Of a DNA stretch of 51,266 nt, positions 16,897 through 25,027 are shown one piece after another. The notes beneath the pieces were generated by a model. That model was not told where the DNA came from, made no database searches, and saw only the letters and a program-made list of their open reading frames with translations. The position numbers were made by a program, and so were the translations under genes. The DNA comes from Myxococcus dinghuensis (lineage in GTDB: Bacteria; Myxococcota; Myxococcia; Myxococcales; Myxococcaceae): contig NZ_JAKCFB010000058.1 in assembly GCF_024198235.1 (NCBI RefSeq), positions 1 through 51,266 on the forward strand, in the 5' to 3' direction. The stretch's first letter is position 1, and every line of letters begins with the position of its first letter.

Positions 16897-17131
16897 GTGC
16901 AGGAGTGGCCCCTCGAGCGCGTCCGGTCATGGCTCGACGGCATCGACATCGGCAGGCCCGTGGGAGGAGTCCCGGTCGACTGGGAGGCGCTCGCCACCCA
17001 GGGGACCGCGATACCGCGCCCCCCCACTGCGCCGCATCCAGGCCGTGCTCGCCCTGCTCCCTCGCGCCGGAGTGACACCACGACACGCCGGCCTCCAGGC
17101 CGGGTTGCGACTCCGTGACGGACTTCACTGA
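16897..17131 (+). pseudogene. Immunity gene remnant with internal deletion and frameshift
   Basis: From GTG 16897 the frame reads QEWPLERVRSWLDGIDIGRP, matching the N terminus of the array. At a run of seven C (17019-17025) the match switches to the +1 frame, which reads LRRIQAVLALLPRAG and then HAGLQAGLRLRDGLH to TGA 17131, matching the C terminus of copies 2 and 5. About 90 central residues are missing. Fusing the ends needs a frameshift, so it is not functional. GC is high, like the host genome, suggesting it is an old member of the array. Confidence 0.7.
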
Positions 17132-17282
17132 CCTGTCACGCCCTTGCCCGGTCCCGAATCCTGTCCTGCTGTAACGACAGCTAGGGTCTCGAACGACCCT
17201 CTTGAATGCCCCGTCGGACGCGCATGATAGCCCCTGTGCCCCCTCGCTCCTGTTTCGCGGAGCCACAGCTGGAGAAGCAACG

Positions 17283-17768
17283 ATGACGCGTTGGCGTGGT
17301 GTCCTGCTGCTGGCCGGAGTTCCCCTGGGCGGGCTGTACGACACGCCGGACCCCGCGCCCGCTCCACGGAACGAGGCCCCCTCCGTCAGCCACGCCGGCT
17401 CCAACATCGCCATGGACCTCTTCGAGGGACTGGCCCGGCTGCCCTCCGCGCGCCGCGCCGACGCCTTCTGGCTCTCCGCCATGAACCTCCACGCGTGGAT
17501 GATTGGCGAGCGAGGCCCCCGCACGGGCAACCCCGTCCTGGACCCCGACATCATCGTGCGCTGGTTCCACCGCGTCGCGCAGATGCCCCTCCACGAGGCC
17601 GCGCGCCTCTGCGCGATGGAACCCCGGGACCTCCCCACCGAGCGCCTGCGCGCCCTGCGCGACATCAAGAGCGCGCTCGACGTCCTGGAGGGGCTCGCCC
17701 AGACGCCCCGGATTCGCGACGACGTGGAGCTCCAGGCCTGGCTGGAGCTGCGCGAGCACATGCCCTGA
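17283..17768 (+). CDS. Chimeric gene: signal-like leader fused to immunity C-terminal part
   Basis: 161 aa from ATG 17283 (GGAG upstream, spacing about 9). The start MTRWRGVLLLAGVPLGGLYD resembles the SitA leader MIARWSGVVLVGFLVAGC, but no Cys follows in this frame; the +1 frame reads FPWAGCTT, i.e. a lipobox-like AGC, so a one-base shift may have destroyed a lipoprotein gene. From NIAMDLFEGLA on it is an immunity protein of the copy-2 type (FWLSAMNLHAWMIGERG, ALRDIKSALDVLEGLAQ, LQAWLELREHMP). It lacks the immunity N-terminal 50 residues. It may be a decayed fusion, or a real exported immunity protein. It nearly touches the convergent phosphatase gene. Confidence 0.6.
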   Translation: MTRWRGVLLLAGVPLGGLYDTPDPAPAPRNEAPSVSHAGSNIAMDLFEGLARLPSARRADAFWLSAMNLHAWMIGERGPRTGNPVLDPDIIVRWFHRVAQMPLHEAARLCAMEPRDLPTERLRALRDIKSALDVLEGLAQTPRIRDDVELQAWLELREHMP

Positions 17769-17771
17769 GCC

Positions 17772-19454
17772 TCACACCCCCGTGCCACGCGCCAGGGGCG
17801 GGGGCTCCACCACCACCTGCGTGGACAACGCGGTGTGCTCCGCCTCCCAGCGCAGCCACAGCTTCGGCCGGGACAGCCGCGTGCGCGCGGGCTCCACCCG
17901 CATCGACAACCAGTTGCGCTCGCGCAGGTAGCGCTGGCTGCCCACCGGCAACATCTCCGTCTGCATGAACGACGGCAGGTCCTCCACCGCGTCGTCCGCC
18001 AGCATGCGCATGCCCAGGAACTGCAACGTGCTCGGCGGCGGATGCACGATGCCGGAGGACGTCACCTGCTCGATGGCCGCCTCCGACAACCCCGCCGGGA
18101 GGTGCTCCGGGTTGCGCGAGCGGATGAGCCCCCGCGCCCCCACGTGCACGTCCCCGGACACCACCGTCACCGCGCAACACGACTGCTGCGCCAGCGTGAA
18201 CAGGTCCACCATCAGCCGCGTGCGCTCGCCCCGGTGCACCAGCGACTCCCACTGGTCCAGCATGTCGTCGTGCAGCTCCGTGTCCGCCCCCATCACCTCC
18301 GCCCCGGAGCCGTAGCGCAGGTGCACCAGCGGCACCGAGGACAGCAGGACGACGTGCCGGGGCTTCAGCCCCGCCTCCGGCCGTGTCGCGTGCTCCTGCC
18401 GCCACGCGTCCAGCACCTTCCACTGCGCCTTGCTCATCACCTCGTGCGCCATCTTCCCGCCCGGCTGCTCGCGGTAGGTGCGCCCGCTGCGCAGGTCCAA
18501 CGCCACCACGTCCACGTCGCACTCCGCCCCCACGAAGCGCAGCGTCTGGAAGTAGTGCCTCACGCACGGCGGGCGCCGCGCCGGCGTCTTCTCCGGCGTC
18601 TTCAGCTCGCCCAGTTGGAACGCCTCGAAGACCAGCGCTGCCGCGCTGTAGAGCGCCTCGAACCAGGCGCACGCCTGCAGCGATTCGTGCGAACCCCACC
18701 CGTCGAAGATGTCGTGGTCGTCCCACATGAACAGCCCCGGCACCCGCGCCAGCATGGGCGCGATGCCCGCCGTCCCGCTCCACCGGTCGCAGTACAGCTC
18801 CACGTACCGGGCCAGCATCTCCTCGTGGAAGCCCGGGGGCGGAGGGCGCGCCGGGTCCAGCTTCTGCTCCAGCTCCCGCTTGCGGAACTCCAACAGCGGC
18901 TCGTGGTCCAGCAGCGAGTCCGCGTACACCTGGTCGCCACCCCCGAGCAGCAGGTGGAAGCCCCCGTCCGCGTCCTCGTGCTGGGCCTTCATGTCCGCCC
19001 AGCAGCCGAAGGGCCGCTTCATCCGCATCACCGCGTTCCACGTCTTCGCGTCGCTCGCCCCGTTGCACGAGAAGAACGCCGTGCGCGGCAGCGCGCCCGT
19101 CGCCGGCACCACCACCTGGGGCGCGTCGTCGGGGAGCCCCACCACGCAGGCCCCGCCCACCGGCTCGAAGCGGTACGTCACCCGGCGCGCCTGGGGCCCG
19201 CGCGGCAGCGCCACCTCCCAGCGCCACAGCACCCCCGCCACGGGCGCGCGCAGCCCGGAGAAGTCCGCCACCGGCACCGGCGCCGCGCAGACGGCCTCCG
19301 GCAGCTCCACCCCGTCCAGGCCCAGGACGCGCAGCCGCAGCGCGGGCGGTGTCCCCGCGTCCGTCCCGCCCAGGTACAGGTTGACGAAGAACGACCACGC
19401 GCCCACGTCCACCTGGTCGCGCGCGTAGAGCATCGGCCCCAACAGCACCTTCAT
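17772..19454 (-). CDS. PhoD-like phosphatase
   Basis: 560 aa, no signal peptide in the chosen start. The metallophosphoesterase residues are visible in order: FFSCNGASDAKTWN, HLLLGGGDQVYADS, WDDHDIFDGWGSHE and SGDVHVGARG, matching the PhoD-like superfamily (PF09423-type). These enzymes cleave phosphodiesters or phosphomonoesters with two metal ions. The start at 19454 is supported by AGAGGGGG; longer frames are not. It is convergent with the immunity array (3 bp apart) and lies downstream of an alpha/beta hydrolase gene. Confidence 0.85.
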   Translation of the reverse strand: MKVLLGPMLYARDQVDVGAWSFFVNLYLGGTDAGTPPALRLRVLGLDGVELPEAVCAAPVPVADFSGLRAPVAGVLWRWEVALPRGPQARRVTYRFEPVGGACVVGLPDDAPQVVVPATGALPRTAFFSCNGASDAKTWNAVMRMKRPFGCWADMKAQHEDADGGFHLLLGGGDQVYADSLLDHEPLLEFRKRELEQKLDPARPPPPGFHEEMLARYVELYCDRWSGTAGIAPMLARVPGLFMWDDHDIFDGWGSHESLQACAWFEALYSAAALVFEAFQLGELKTPEKTPARRPPCVRHYFQTLRFVGAECDVDVVALDLRSGRTYREQPGGKMAHEVMSKAQWKVLDAWRQEHATRPEAGLKPRHVVLLSSVPLVHLRYGSGAEVMGADTELHDDMLDQWESLVHRGERTRLMVDLFTLAQQSCCAVTVVSGDVHVGARGLIRSRNPEHLPAGLSEAAIEQVTSSGIVHPPPSTLQFLGMRMLADDAVEDLPSFMQTEMLPVGSQRYLRERNWLSMRVEPARTRLSRPKLWLRWEAEHTALSTQVVVEPPPLARGTGV

Positions 19455-19562
19455 CTCACGCCCCCTCTGAGCCTCGCCAGGACCGCGAGGCCAGGATTCA
19501 CGGAACTCTAGTCCGGGCGGGCGTCTTGCGGGGACGCATGCGGGGAGTGTGTCCCGCGTCCC

Positions 19563-19577
19563 CAAGTTGCCCACAGG
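19563..19577. repeat. CAAGTTSYCCACAGG motif, copy 1
   Basis: The sequence CAAGTTGCCCACAGG belongs to a recurring 15-mer seen also at 44755-44769 and 46068-46082 (both CAAGTTCTCCACAGG). Its core TTSYCCACA is close to the DnaA box. This copy lies between the hydrolase and phosphatase genes. Confidence 0.5.
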
Positions 19578-19598
19578 CCCGGGAGCACGTCCCGGGCC
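19576..19598 (-). terminator. Hairpin after the alpha/beta hydrolase gene
   Basis: GGCCCGGGA (19576-19584) pairs perfectly with TCCCGGGCC (19590-19598) around GCACG, starting 16 bases past the stop of the hydrolase gene on the minus strand. A strong 9-bp stem; no T run follows. Confidence 0.6.
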
Positions 19599-19613
19599 GG
19601 GGGCGCGCGGGGG

Positions 19614-20621
19614 CTACTTCGCGAGGTACTCGAGCAGCGCCGCGTGGAACTTCTCGGGCGACTCGATGTGGGGGATGTGGCCCACGCCGGGCAGCTCCAC
19701 CAGGGTGGCCTGGGGGATGGCCTTGGCGGTCTTCTTCCCCAGCTGGGGGTACTGGCCCAGGGTGGCGGCCACGTCTGCGGGCACCTTGCCCCGGCCGATG
19801 AAGGTGCGGTCCGCCTGGCCGACGACCAGCAGCGTCCGGGCCTTCACCAGCGGGAACTCGTGGGACACCGGCTGCTCGTAGATCATCTGCGAGGTGGCGG
19901 CGGAGACGCGGGCGAGCCGGGGGTACTCGGCGCCGAGCGTCTGGCGGTAGAGCACCTGCACCCAGACGTCGTACTCGGGCTTCCACTTCACGTAGTACGT
20001 CTCGTGGTACTTGCGCGTGCCCTCCTCGGTCACCTTCAACTGCTCGCGGTAGTACGCCTCCGTGGGCTGCCAGGGCACCTTCTCGCGGTAGTCCTCCAGG
20101 CCGATGGGGTTCTCCAGCACGAGCCGCTCGGTGGCCTCCGGGAACATGAGGGCGAAGCGCGTGGCGACCATGCCGCCCATGGAGTGGCCCAGAATCACCG
20201 CCTGCTCCACGCCCAACGTGTCCAGCAGTTGCTTCGTCAGCGACGCGAGCGTGTGGAAGCTGTAGTGCACGTCCGGCTTGGACGAGCGGCCGAAGCCGAG
20301 CTGGTCCGGCACCACCACGCGGTAGCCCGCGCCCGTCAGCACCTGGATGGTGCCCGCCCAGTACGCGCCGAAGAAGTTCTTGCCGTGCAGCAGCACCACC
20401 GTGCGCCCGTTGGCGCGGCCCGTGGGCTTCACGTCCATGTAGGCCATGCGCACGTCCTGGCCCTCCACCGTCAGCGGCAGCAGCTGCACCGGGTGCGGCG
20501 AGGGGAAGCCCTCCAGCGTGGAGCCGAGCGGCTCGGCCGGCGCGCGCGCCTGGGCCAGGACGGGGGGCGCCAGCAGCAGCACGGCGGCGCCCAGGGCCAG
20601 CAGGGACGGACGGAAGGACAT
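19614..20621 (-). CDS. Secreted alpha/beta hydrolase
   Basis: 335 aa with a signal peptide (about 25 residues, cleavage near VLA-QA). The fold signature is complete: oxyanion HGKNF at residues 79-83, nucleophile elbow GHSMGG with Ser147, the acid in VVGQADRTF, and the catalytic His in GVGHIPHIE. It resembles periplasmic haloalkane-dehalogenase/epoxide-hydrolase-like or lipase-like enzymes; the substrate cannot be read. The ATG at 20621 has a good context (CGAGGAGCG upstream). It is followed by a strong hairpin. Confidence 0.9.
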   Translation of the reverse strand: MSFRPSLLALGAAVLLLAPPVLAQARAPAEPLGSTLEGFPSPHPVQLLPLTVEGQDVRMAYMDVKPTGRANGRTVVLLHGKNFFGAYWAGTIQVLTGAGYRVVVPDQLGFGRSSKPDVHYSFHTLASLTKQLLDTLGVEQAVILGHSMGGMVATRFALMFPEATERLVLENPIGLEDYREKVPWQPTEAYYREQLKVTEEGTRKYHETYYVKWKPEYDVWVQVLYRQTLGAEYPRLARVSAATSQMIYEQPVSHEFPLVKARTLLVVGQADRTFIGRGKVPADVAATLGQYPQLGKKTAKAIPQATLVELPGVGHIPHIESPEKFHAALLEYLAK

Positions 20622-20802
20622 GGAACACGCTCCTCGGGGATGGGGTCGATGACTCACGGCGTCAGCCCCGGTGTGTAGCGCGGGGCGCCGGGCATCGCAG
20701 GCCCTTCGTCACGCGGGACGCATCGTCCCGTCGGAGCGTGGCGTTCGTGTCACGGACCCGCGCGCCCCGAGTGGAGCGCGCGGGCACGTGGGGTGCGGGG
20801 GC

Positions 20803-22044
20803 TCAGGCCTGGGAGCTCTCGAAGGTGCGAGGGCTGAGCAGCCGCAGCGTCACCACCATGGCCAGGAACAGGACGCTGGCGGTGACGGTGACGAAGCGCA
20901 CGCCCACCCGGTCCGCCATCGCGCCCAGGCCCCACACGCCGGACGCGTACCCCGCGCCGAGCGCCATGCTGTAGAGGCTGCTCACGCGCGCCTGGAACTC
21001 CCGCGGCACGCGCGACGTGGCGTAGGCGTGCAGCCCGCTCATCAGCATCATGTAGTTGGCGCCGAGCAGGAAGATGCCCGCCGCCGCCAGCGTCAGCGTG
21101 GGCGCCAGCCAGTACACCGCGGACACGACGCCGATGGACATCGACACCAGCACCAGCAGCCGGCGCTGGCCCACCATGTCCACCAGCGAGCCCACCGTCA
21201 CCGCGGCCACCACCGCGCCCGCGCCCTGGCAGGCGACCAGCAGCGACGTCGCGGACGCGCCCTGGCCGAACACCTTGATGGCGAACACCGGCACCAGCCC
21301 GATGAAGGGCGCCACGAGCACGGACACCACCAGCGTGCTCGTCATCACCAGCGAAATCTCCGGGTCCGCGCGCACCACGGAGAAGCCCTGGGTGATGCCC
21401 GTCCACAGGCTGCCCCGCGGCTTCTTCGCGTCCGAGTCGCGCTTCATCGAGGGCACGCGCGACACCGCCACCAGCACCGCGACGAAGGACAGCGTGTTGA
21501 CCAGCAGCGCCCACGACGCGCCACCCGCCTGGAGCACCACCGCCGCCAGCAGCGGACCGATGATGCGCCCCAGGTTGAACTGCGCCGAGCTGAGGCTCAA
21601 CGCGCTGTGCAGGTCGCGCGGCGGCACCAGCTCCGCCAGCATCGCGGAGAACGCAGGGCTGGTGAGCGTGGACGCGCAGCCGTTGAGCAGCGAGATGACG
21701 CCGATGATGGGGACGCTGAGGTGGTGGGTGAAGGCCAGCAGCGTGAGCACCGCGGCCAGCGCGAGCTGCACGCTGGAGCCCAGCGCGACGTAGGCGCGCC
21801 GGTCGAAGCGGTCCGCGAGCGCGCCACCCACCGGCGACAACAGCACGGACGGCAGATACGTGAGCGCGACGATGGCGCCCGTCCACTCGGCGCGTCCCGT
21901 CTGCTCGGTGACGTAGACGCCCATCGCCACCGTCTCCATCCAGGTGCCGATGTTGGAGATGAGCGCGCCCAGCCAGACGGCGAAGTAGCCGGGGTGCTCG
22001 AAAGCACGCAACGAAGAGAGTCGGGGCAGTCGAATGGCTCGCAC
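20803..22044 (-). CDS. MFS transporter (exporter type)
   Basis: 413 aa with about twelve membrane segments. The motif A-like loop GGALADRFDRRAY between segments 2 and 3 is typical, and the overall pattern (FAVWLGALISNIGTWMETVA at the N terminus) fits the enterobactin-exporter-like MFS_3 group. It is probably a drug or metabolite exporter in the inner membrane. 169 bp upstream of its start lies a 16-bp CRP-type palindrome (22213-22228). It runs in the same direction as the CapA gene behind it but with its own upstream gap. Confidence 0.88.
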   Translation of the reverse strand: MRAIRLPRLSSLRAFEHPGYFAVWLGALISNIGTWMETVAMGVYVTEQTGRAEWTGAIVALTYLPSVLLSPVGGALADRFDRRAYVALGSSVQLALAAVLTLLAFTHHLSVPIIGVISLLNGCASTLTSPAFSAMLAELVPPRDLHSALSLSSAQFNLGRIIGPLLAAVVLQAGGASWALLVNTLSFVAVLVAVSRVPSMKRDSDAKKPRGSLWTGITQGFSVVRADPEISLVMTSTLVVSVLVAPFIGLVPVFAIKVFGQGASATSLLVACQGAGAVVAAVTVGSLVDMVGQRRLLVLVSMSIGVVSAVYWLAPTLTLAAAGIFLLGANYMMLMSGLHAYATSRVPREFQARVSSLYSMALGAGYASGVWGLGAMADRVGVRFVTVTASVLFLAMVVTLRLLSPRTFESSQA

Positions 22045-22212
22045 GACGAGGTCCCTTGTATCGCACGCGCCACTGACACGCCCTCCCGGGACGCGTCATG
22101 CTTTGGGCCGCAATGACGAGATCGACAGAGCGGCTAGCAGCCTGTCTGAAGCGTGTGAGGACCAACGGACGCGCGAATGGACGTCGTCGTGACACACGAC
22201 GTGCGCTTCGGC

Positions 22213-22228
22213 TGTGACACCTGTCACA
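22213..22228. promoter_or_regulatory. CRP/FNR-type palindrome upstream of the MFS gene
   Basis: TGTGACACCTGTCACA is a perfect match to the consensus TGTGA-N6-TCACA, with inverted arms TGTGACA and TGTCACA around CC. It lies in the 245-bp gap between the CapA gene end and the MFS start. Binding by a CRP-family regulator is inference. Confidence 0.55.
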
Positions 22229-22289
22229 TCCCGCCCGGATTCATCCGCAATCCTGGGAACTCACGTGCGCCCGCGCGTGTGCGCGGTTG

Positions 22290-24065
22290 TCAGCGGCGGG
22301 GCGCGGGGGTGCGCGCGGAGACGGGGCCCTTGCCGGCGGGGCGGAGGGTGCCGTCCTCGGAGATGCGGGCGCCGGAGTCGGGGAAGTCGTCGGCGGTCAG
22401 GTCGCGCAGCAGCTTGATGACGGCGCCGCTCGGGTCGGGCTGGGCGATGCCCTGGCCCACCTGCTTCGTCGCGAGGACGCGGCCGGTGGTGAAGGCGCCC
22501 TCGCGGTCCAGCTCCACCTCCAGCACCATGCCCAGGCCCTGCGGGCCCTTGAGGTTGAAGCGGCCGTAGGTGGCGAAGTTGCCGAGCGAGTACGCGATGA
22601 GGCGGCCCTTGTAGAACTCGAGGCCGCGCACGACGTGCGGCCCGTGGCCGATGACGACGTGCGCGCCCGCGTCCACCACGGCGTGGGTGAAGGCGCGCAG
22701 GTCGCCGCGGTCCTCGCCGAAGAACAGCTCGCGGCCGGCGGGGACGTGGAGCGCCTTGCCGCCCTCGGCGCCGCCGTGGAAGGAGACGACGACGATGTCG
22801 TGGTCCGCGGCGGCGGCGCGCACCAGCGCGGTGGCGGTGGCGGTGTTGTTGAGGTGGTTGCAGGACGCGGAGGTGTGGAAGGCCACCATGCCGATGCGCA
22901 GGCCGTTGCGCTCCACCGTGGCGATGGAGCCCGGCGGGCCGCTCCAGGCGATGCCGAGCGCGTCGAGCGTGGCCTCCGTCTCGCGGCGGCACTCCTCGCC
23001 GAAGTCACCCGAGTGGTTGTTCGCGGTGGAGGCCAGGTCCACGCCCGCCTCCTTGAAGAACTGGCCGTAGGCCGTGGGCGAGCGGAACGCGTAGCAGTTG
23101 CGCGACGTGCGGCACTTGTTCGTCTTTCCGTTGTCGCAGAGGGGACCCTCGACGTTGGCGAAGGTGAGGTCGGCGTCCGACATGAGGTCGCGCACGCCGG
23201 CGATGACGCTGCCGCCGCCGTCGGGGGGCAGGTTGCCCTCCGGCACGGTGGTGCCGAGCATCATGTCGCCCACGGCGCGGATGCGGACCTTGGCGCCCGC
23301 GGGCGGGGGAGGGCGGTTGGAGGCCTGGGGCGCCTGGGCGAGCCTCGCCTGGAGCGCGGCCTGCCCCCGGGCCTGGGCGAGCGCCGTCTCGAGGTCGGCG
23401 TGGGTGGGGTCGAGCTTCTGGACCTCGGTCCACTGCGTGAGGGCGTCCGCCCACCGGCCCTGGACGGAGTGGGCCCAGCCCAGCTCCCAGCGGCAGTCCA
23501 CGCGGGTGGGCGCGGCCTGGACGCAGGCGGACAGCTCGGTGACGGCGGTGGCGGTGTCCTGGGCCTTGAGGGCCTCGAGGCCTCGGGCGTAGTGCGCCTC
23601 GGCGGCGGCGGGGTCGAGCCGGGCGTTGGCGCCGAGCGCGAGGCCCACGGCGCGCAGGGCCCCGGTGGCCGCGCGCGCGGCGGCGTCGCCCACGTCGGTG
23701 ACGGCGGCGCCGGAGGCGGGGTCGGTGGCGGCGAGGAGGCCCGCGTGCGTCACGTCGGGGGCGCTGGACGTGGAGGCCAGCGCGAGACGGAAGGCGGCGT
23801 CCACGGAGCCGGTGGTGGCGGAGGAGAGGAGGCTCGCGCTGGTGCTCGCGCCGCCGAGCGCGGCGCCCACGGACGCGAGGCCCGCGGCGGTCAGTCGCTT
23901 CGCTGGGGTGTCACCCGCCCGGAACGCGGCGCGGACGGACTCCTCGCCCGCCGAGGACAGCCGCCATGCGTCGGGAGCCTGCGCTGTGGAGAAGTTGTGG
24001 GCGGAGGACGAGGTGCTGGACGGAGCCGCGGCGAGTGCCAGCCACAGGAAGGCGGACGGGAGCAT
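22290..24065 (-). CDS. CapA-like poly-gamma-glutamate biosynthesis family protein with TPR region
   Basis: 591 aa with a signal peptide (MLPSAFLWLALAAAPSS). Residues about 20-140 are Ala/Ser-rich low complexity. Then come TPR-like helices (AEAHYARGLEALKAQDTATA, then CRWELGWAHSVQGRWADALT). From about 250 the CapA/PgsA metallophosphatase-like domain begins: RIRAVGDMMLG, FANVEGPLC, LASTANNHSGD, and GHGPHVVRGLEFYKGRLIAY. Such proteins act in capsule or poly-glutamate production or in DNA-independent cell-wall roles. Here the TPR part suggests docking to partners. It is exported. Confidence 0.85.
   Translation of the reverse strand: MLPSAFLWLALAAAPSSTSSSAHNFSTAQAPDAWRLSSAGEESVRAAFRAGDTPAKRLTAAGLASVGAALGGASTSASLLSSATTGSVDAAFRLALASTSSAPDVTHAGLLAATDPASGAAVTDVGDAAARAATGALRAVGLALGANARLDPAAAEAHYARGLEALKAQDTATAVTELSACVQAAPTRVDCRWELGWAHSVQGRWADALTQWTEVQKLDPTHADLETALAQARGQAALQARLAQAPQASNRPPPPAGAKVRIRAVGDMMLGTTVPEGNLPPDGGGSVIAGVRDLMSDADLTFANVEGPLCDNGKTNKCRTSRNCYAFRSPTAYGQFFKEAGVDLASTANNHSGDFGEECRRETEATLDALGIAWSGPPGSIATVERNGLRIGMVAFHTSASCNHLNNTATATALVRAAAADHDIVVVSFHGGAEGGKALHVPAGRELFFGEDRGDLRAFTHAVVDAGAHVVIGHGPHVVRGLEFYKGRLIAYSLGNFATYGRFNLKGPQGLGMVLEVELDREGAFTTGRVLATKQVGQGIAQPDPSGAVIKLLRDLTADDFPDSGARISEDGTLRPAGKGPVSARTPAPRR
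23985..24000. other. DnaA-box-like sequence inside the capA-like gene
   Basis: TGTGGAGAAGTTGTGG here resembles the minus-strand TGTGGAGAACTTGTGG at 44752-44767. It is in coding sequence and may be chance; listed because the pattern recurs in the window. Confidence 0.3.
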
Positions 24066-24205
24066 GTGTCGCGCATCTTACGAGGCCTCGGGTCCTCGAG
24101 GCAGGGCCCCGTCGCGCCCGGCCCACCCGCTGCCGGGCAGGCGCTCGGGGTCGTTCACGGGAGTCGTCGACCGGGGTGCCGAGCAGGCACCGGGGCGGCC
24201 CGGGC

Positions 24206-24240
24206 GCGGGTCGCGGGCTCCGGGAGGAACCGCGACCCGC
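24206..24240 (-). terminator. Hairpin after the doxX-like gene
   Basis: GCGGGTCGCGG (24206-24216) pairs perfectly with CCGCGACCCGC (24230-24240), an 11-bp stem with a 13-base loop. It begins 6 bases past the stop of the DoxX gene, the right place for an intrinsic terminator, although no T run follows. Confidence 0.65.
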
Positions 24241-24246
24241 CGCGTC

Positions 24247-24753
24247 TCAGCCGAGGGCGTCGAGCAGCAGGGAGCCCCGGCGTTGGCGGGGCAGGAGCCG
24301 CAGGCGGCGCAGCTCCTTGCGCTTCACGCGCTCCTCCAGGGCCTGGTGGACGGAGAGCCTGCCCGGGCCGCGCAGGAGCAGGCCGAGCGCGATGGCGCAC
24401 AGGGCGAGGTTGAACTCGAAGCCGCCCTGGGTGTTGTCGAAGCCCTTGGAGCCGTGGACCTTGGCGATGGCGATGGCCTGGGTGACGAGCACGGCCGCGG
24501 CGGCGGGGCGGGTGGCGAAGCCGAGGATGGCGCTCACGCCCGCGAGCACCTCCGTCACGCCGGTGGCGACCACCCAGGCCTTGCCGGGCTTGAAGCCGAG
24601 CTGCTCGAAGAAGCCCGCATGCTGCTCGGTGCCTTCCTTGCGCAGCTTGGCGATGCCGTGGACGACCATGGTCGACCCGAGTGACAGGCGAGGCGGCAGC
24701 AGGGCCGCCGACTTGAGGATGTCCGGTTGCTCGGTCAGTGACACCACGTTCAT
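24247..24753 (-). CDS. DoxX family membrane protein
   Basis: 168 aa with four hydrophobic segments. It has the DoxX pattern: RLSLGSTMVVHGIAKL near the N terminus, FFEQLGFKPGKAWVVATGVTE, then ATRPAAAAVLVTQAIAI and FNLALCAIALGLLLRGPG, followed by a basic tail. DoxX proteins are small inner-membrane proteins linked to redox or thiosulfate functions in some bacteria; the role here is unknown. The ATG at 24753 is preceded by GGAGAGGGA. It is divergent from the second toxin locus. Confidence 0.88.
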   Translation of the reverse strand: MNVVSLTEQPDILKSAALLPPRLSLGSTMVVHGIAKLRKEGTEQHAGFFEQLGFKPGKAWVVATGVTEVLAGVSAILGFATRPAAAAVLVTQAIAIAKVHGSKGFDNTQGGFEFNLALCAIALGLLLRGPGRLSVHQALEERVKRKELRRLRLLPRQRRGSLLLDALG

Positions 24754-25027
24754 TCCCTCTCCTCCTTGGTGGGGGCCACGGCCCTTCCGGGGAACCTGGG
24801 GACGCGCGGGTCACCGTGCGGCGATGGCGCGCCAGGGGGAGGGCGCGTCCCTCGGTGGGCGAGCGGGGTGACGGCCGCTCCGCACGGGACGGAACCCAAG
24901 GGAACGAACCGAAGGGAGGCCGTCCCGGAGAATGGGGGACGAATCCGAAGCCCGTGGTGGACCGGGTGAATGACCCGATGGCCGCGATGCCAAGATGCTT
25001 CGGAAACACCATGTCCAGGGGATACCC

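Noticed and set aside
16897..17118. Phase-variable immunity gene switching at C7
   Set aside because: The central part of the protein is missing, so no change in C number can restore a full protein.
17132..17282. Attachment site or small RNA in the gap with two small hairpins (17168-17200)
   Set aside because: Stems of only 5 and 6 bp, no T run, no repeat elsewhere in the window.
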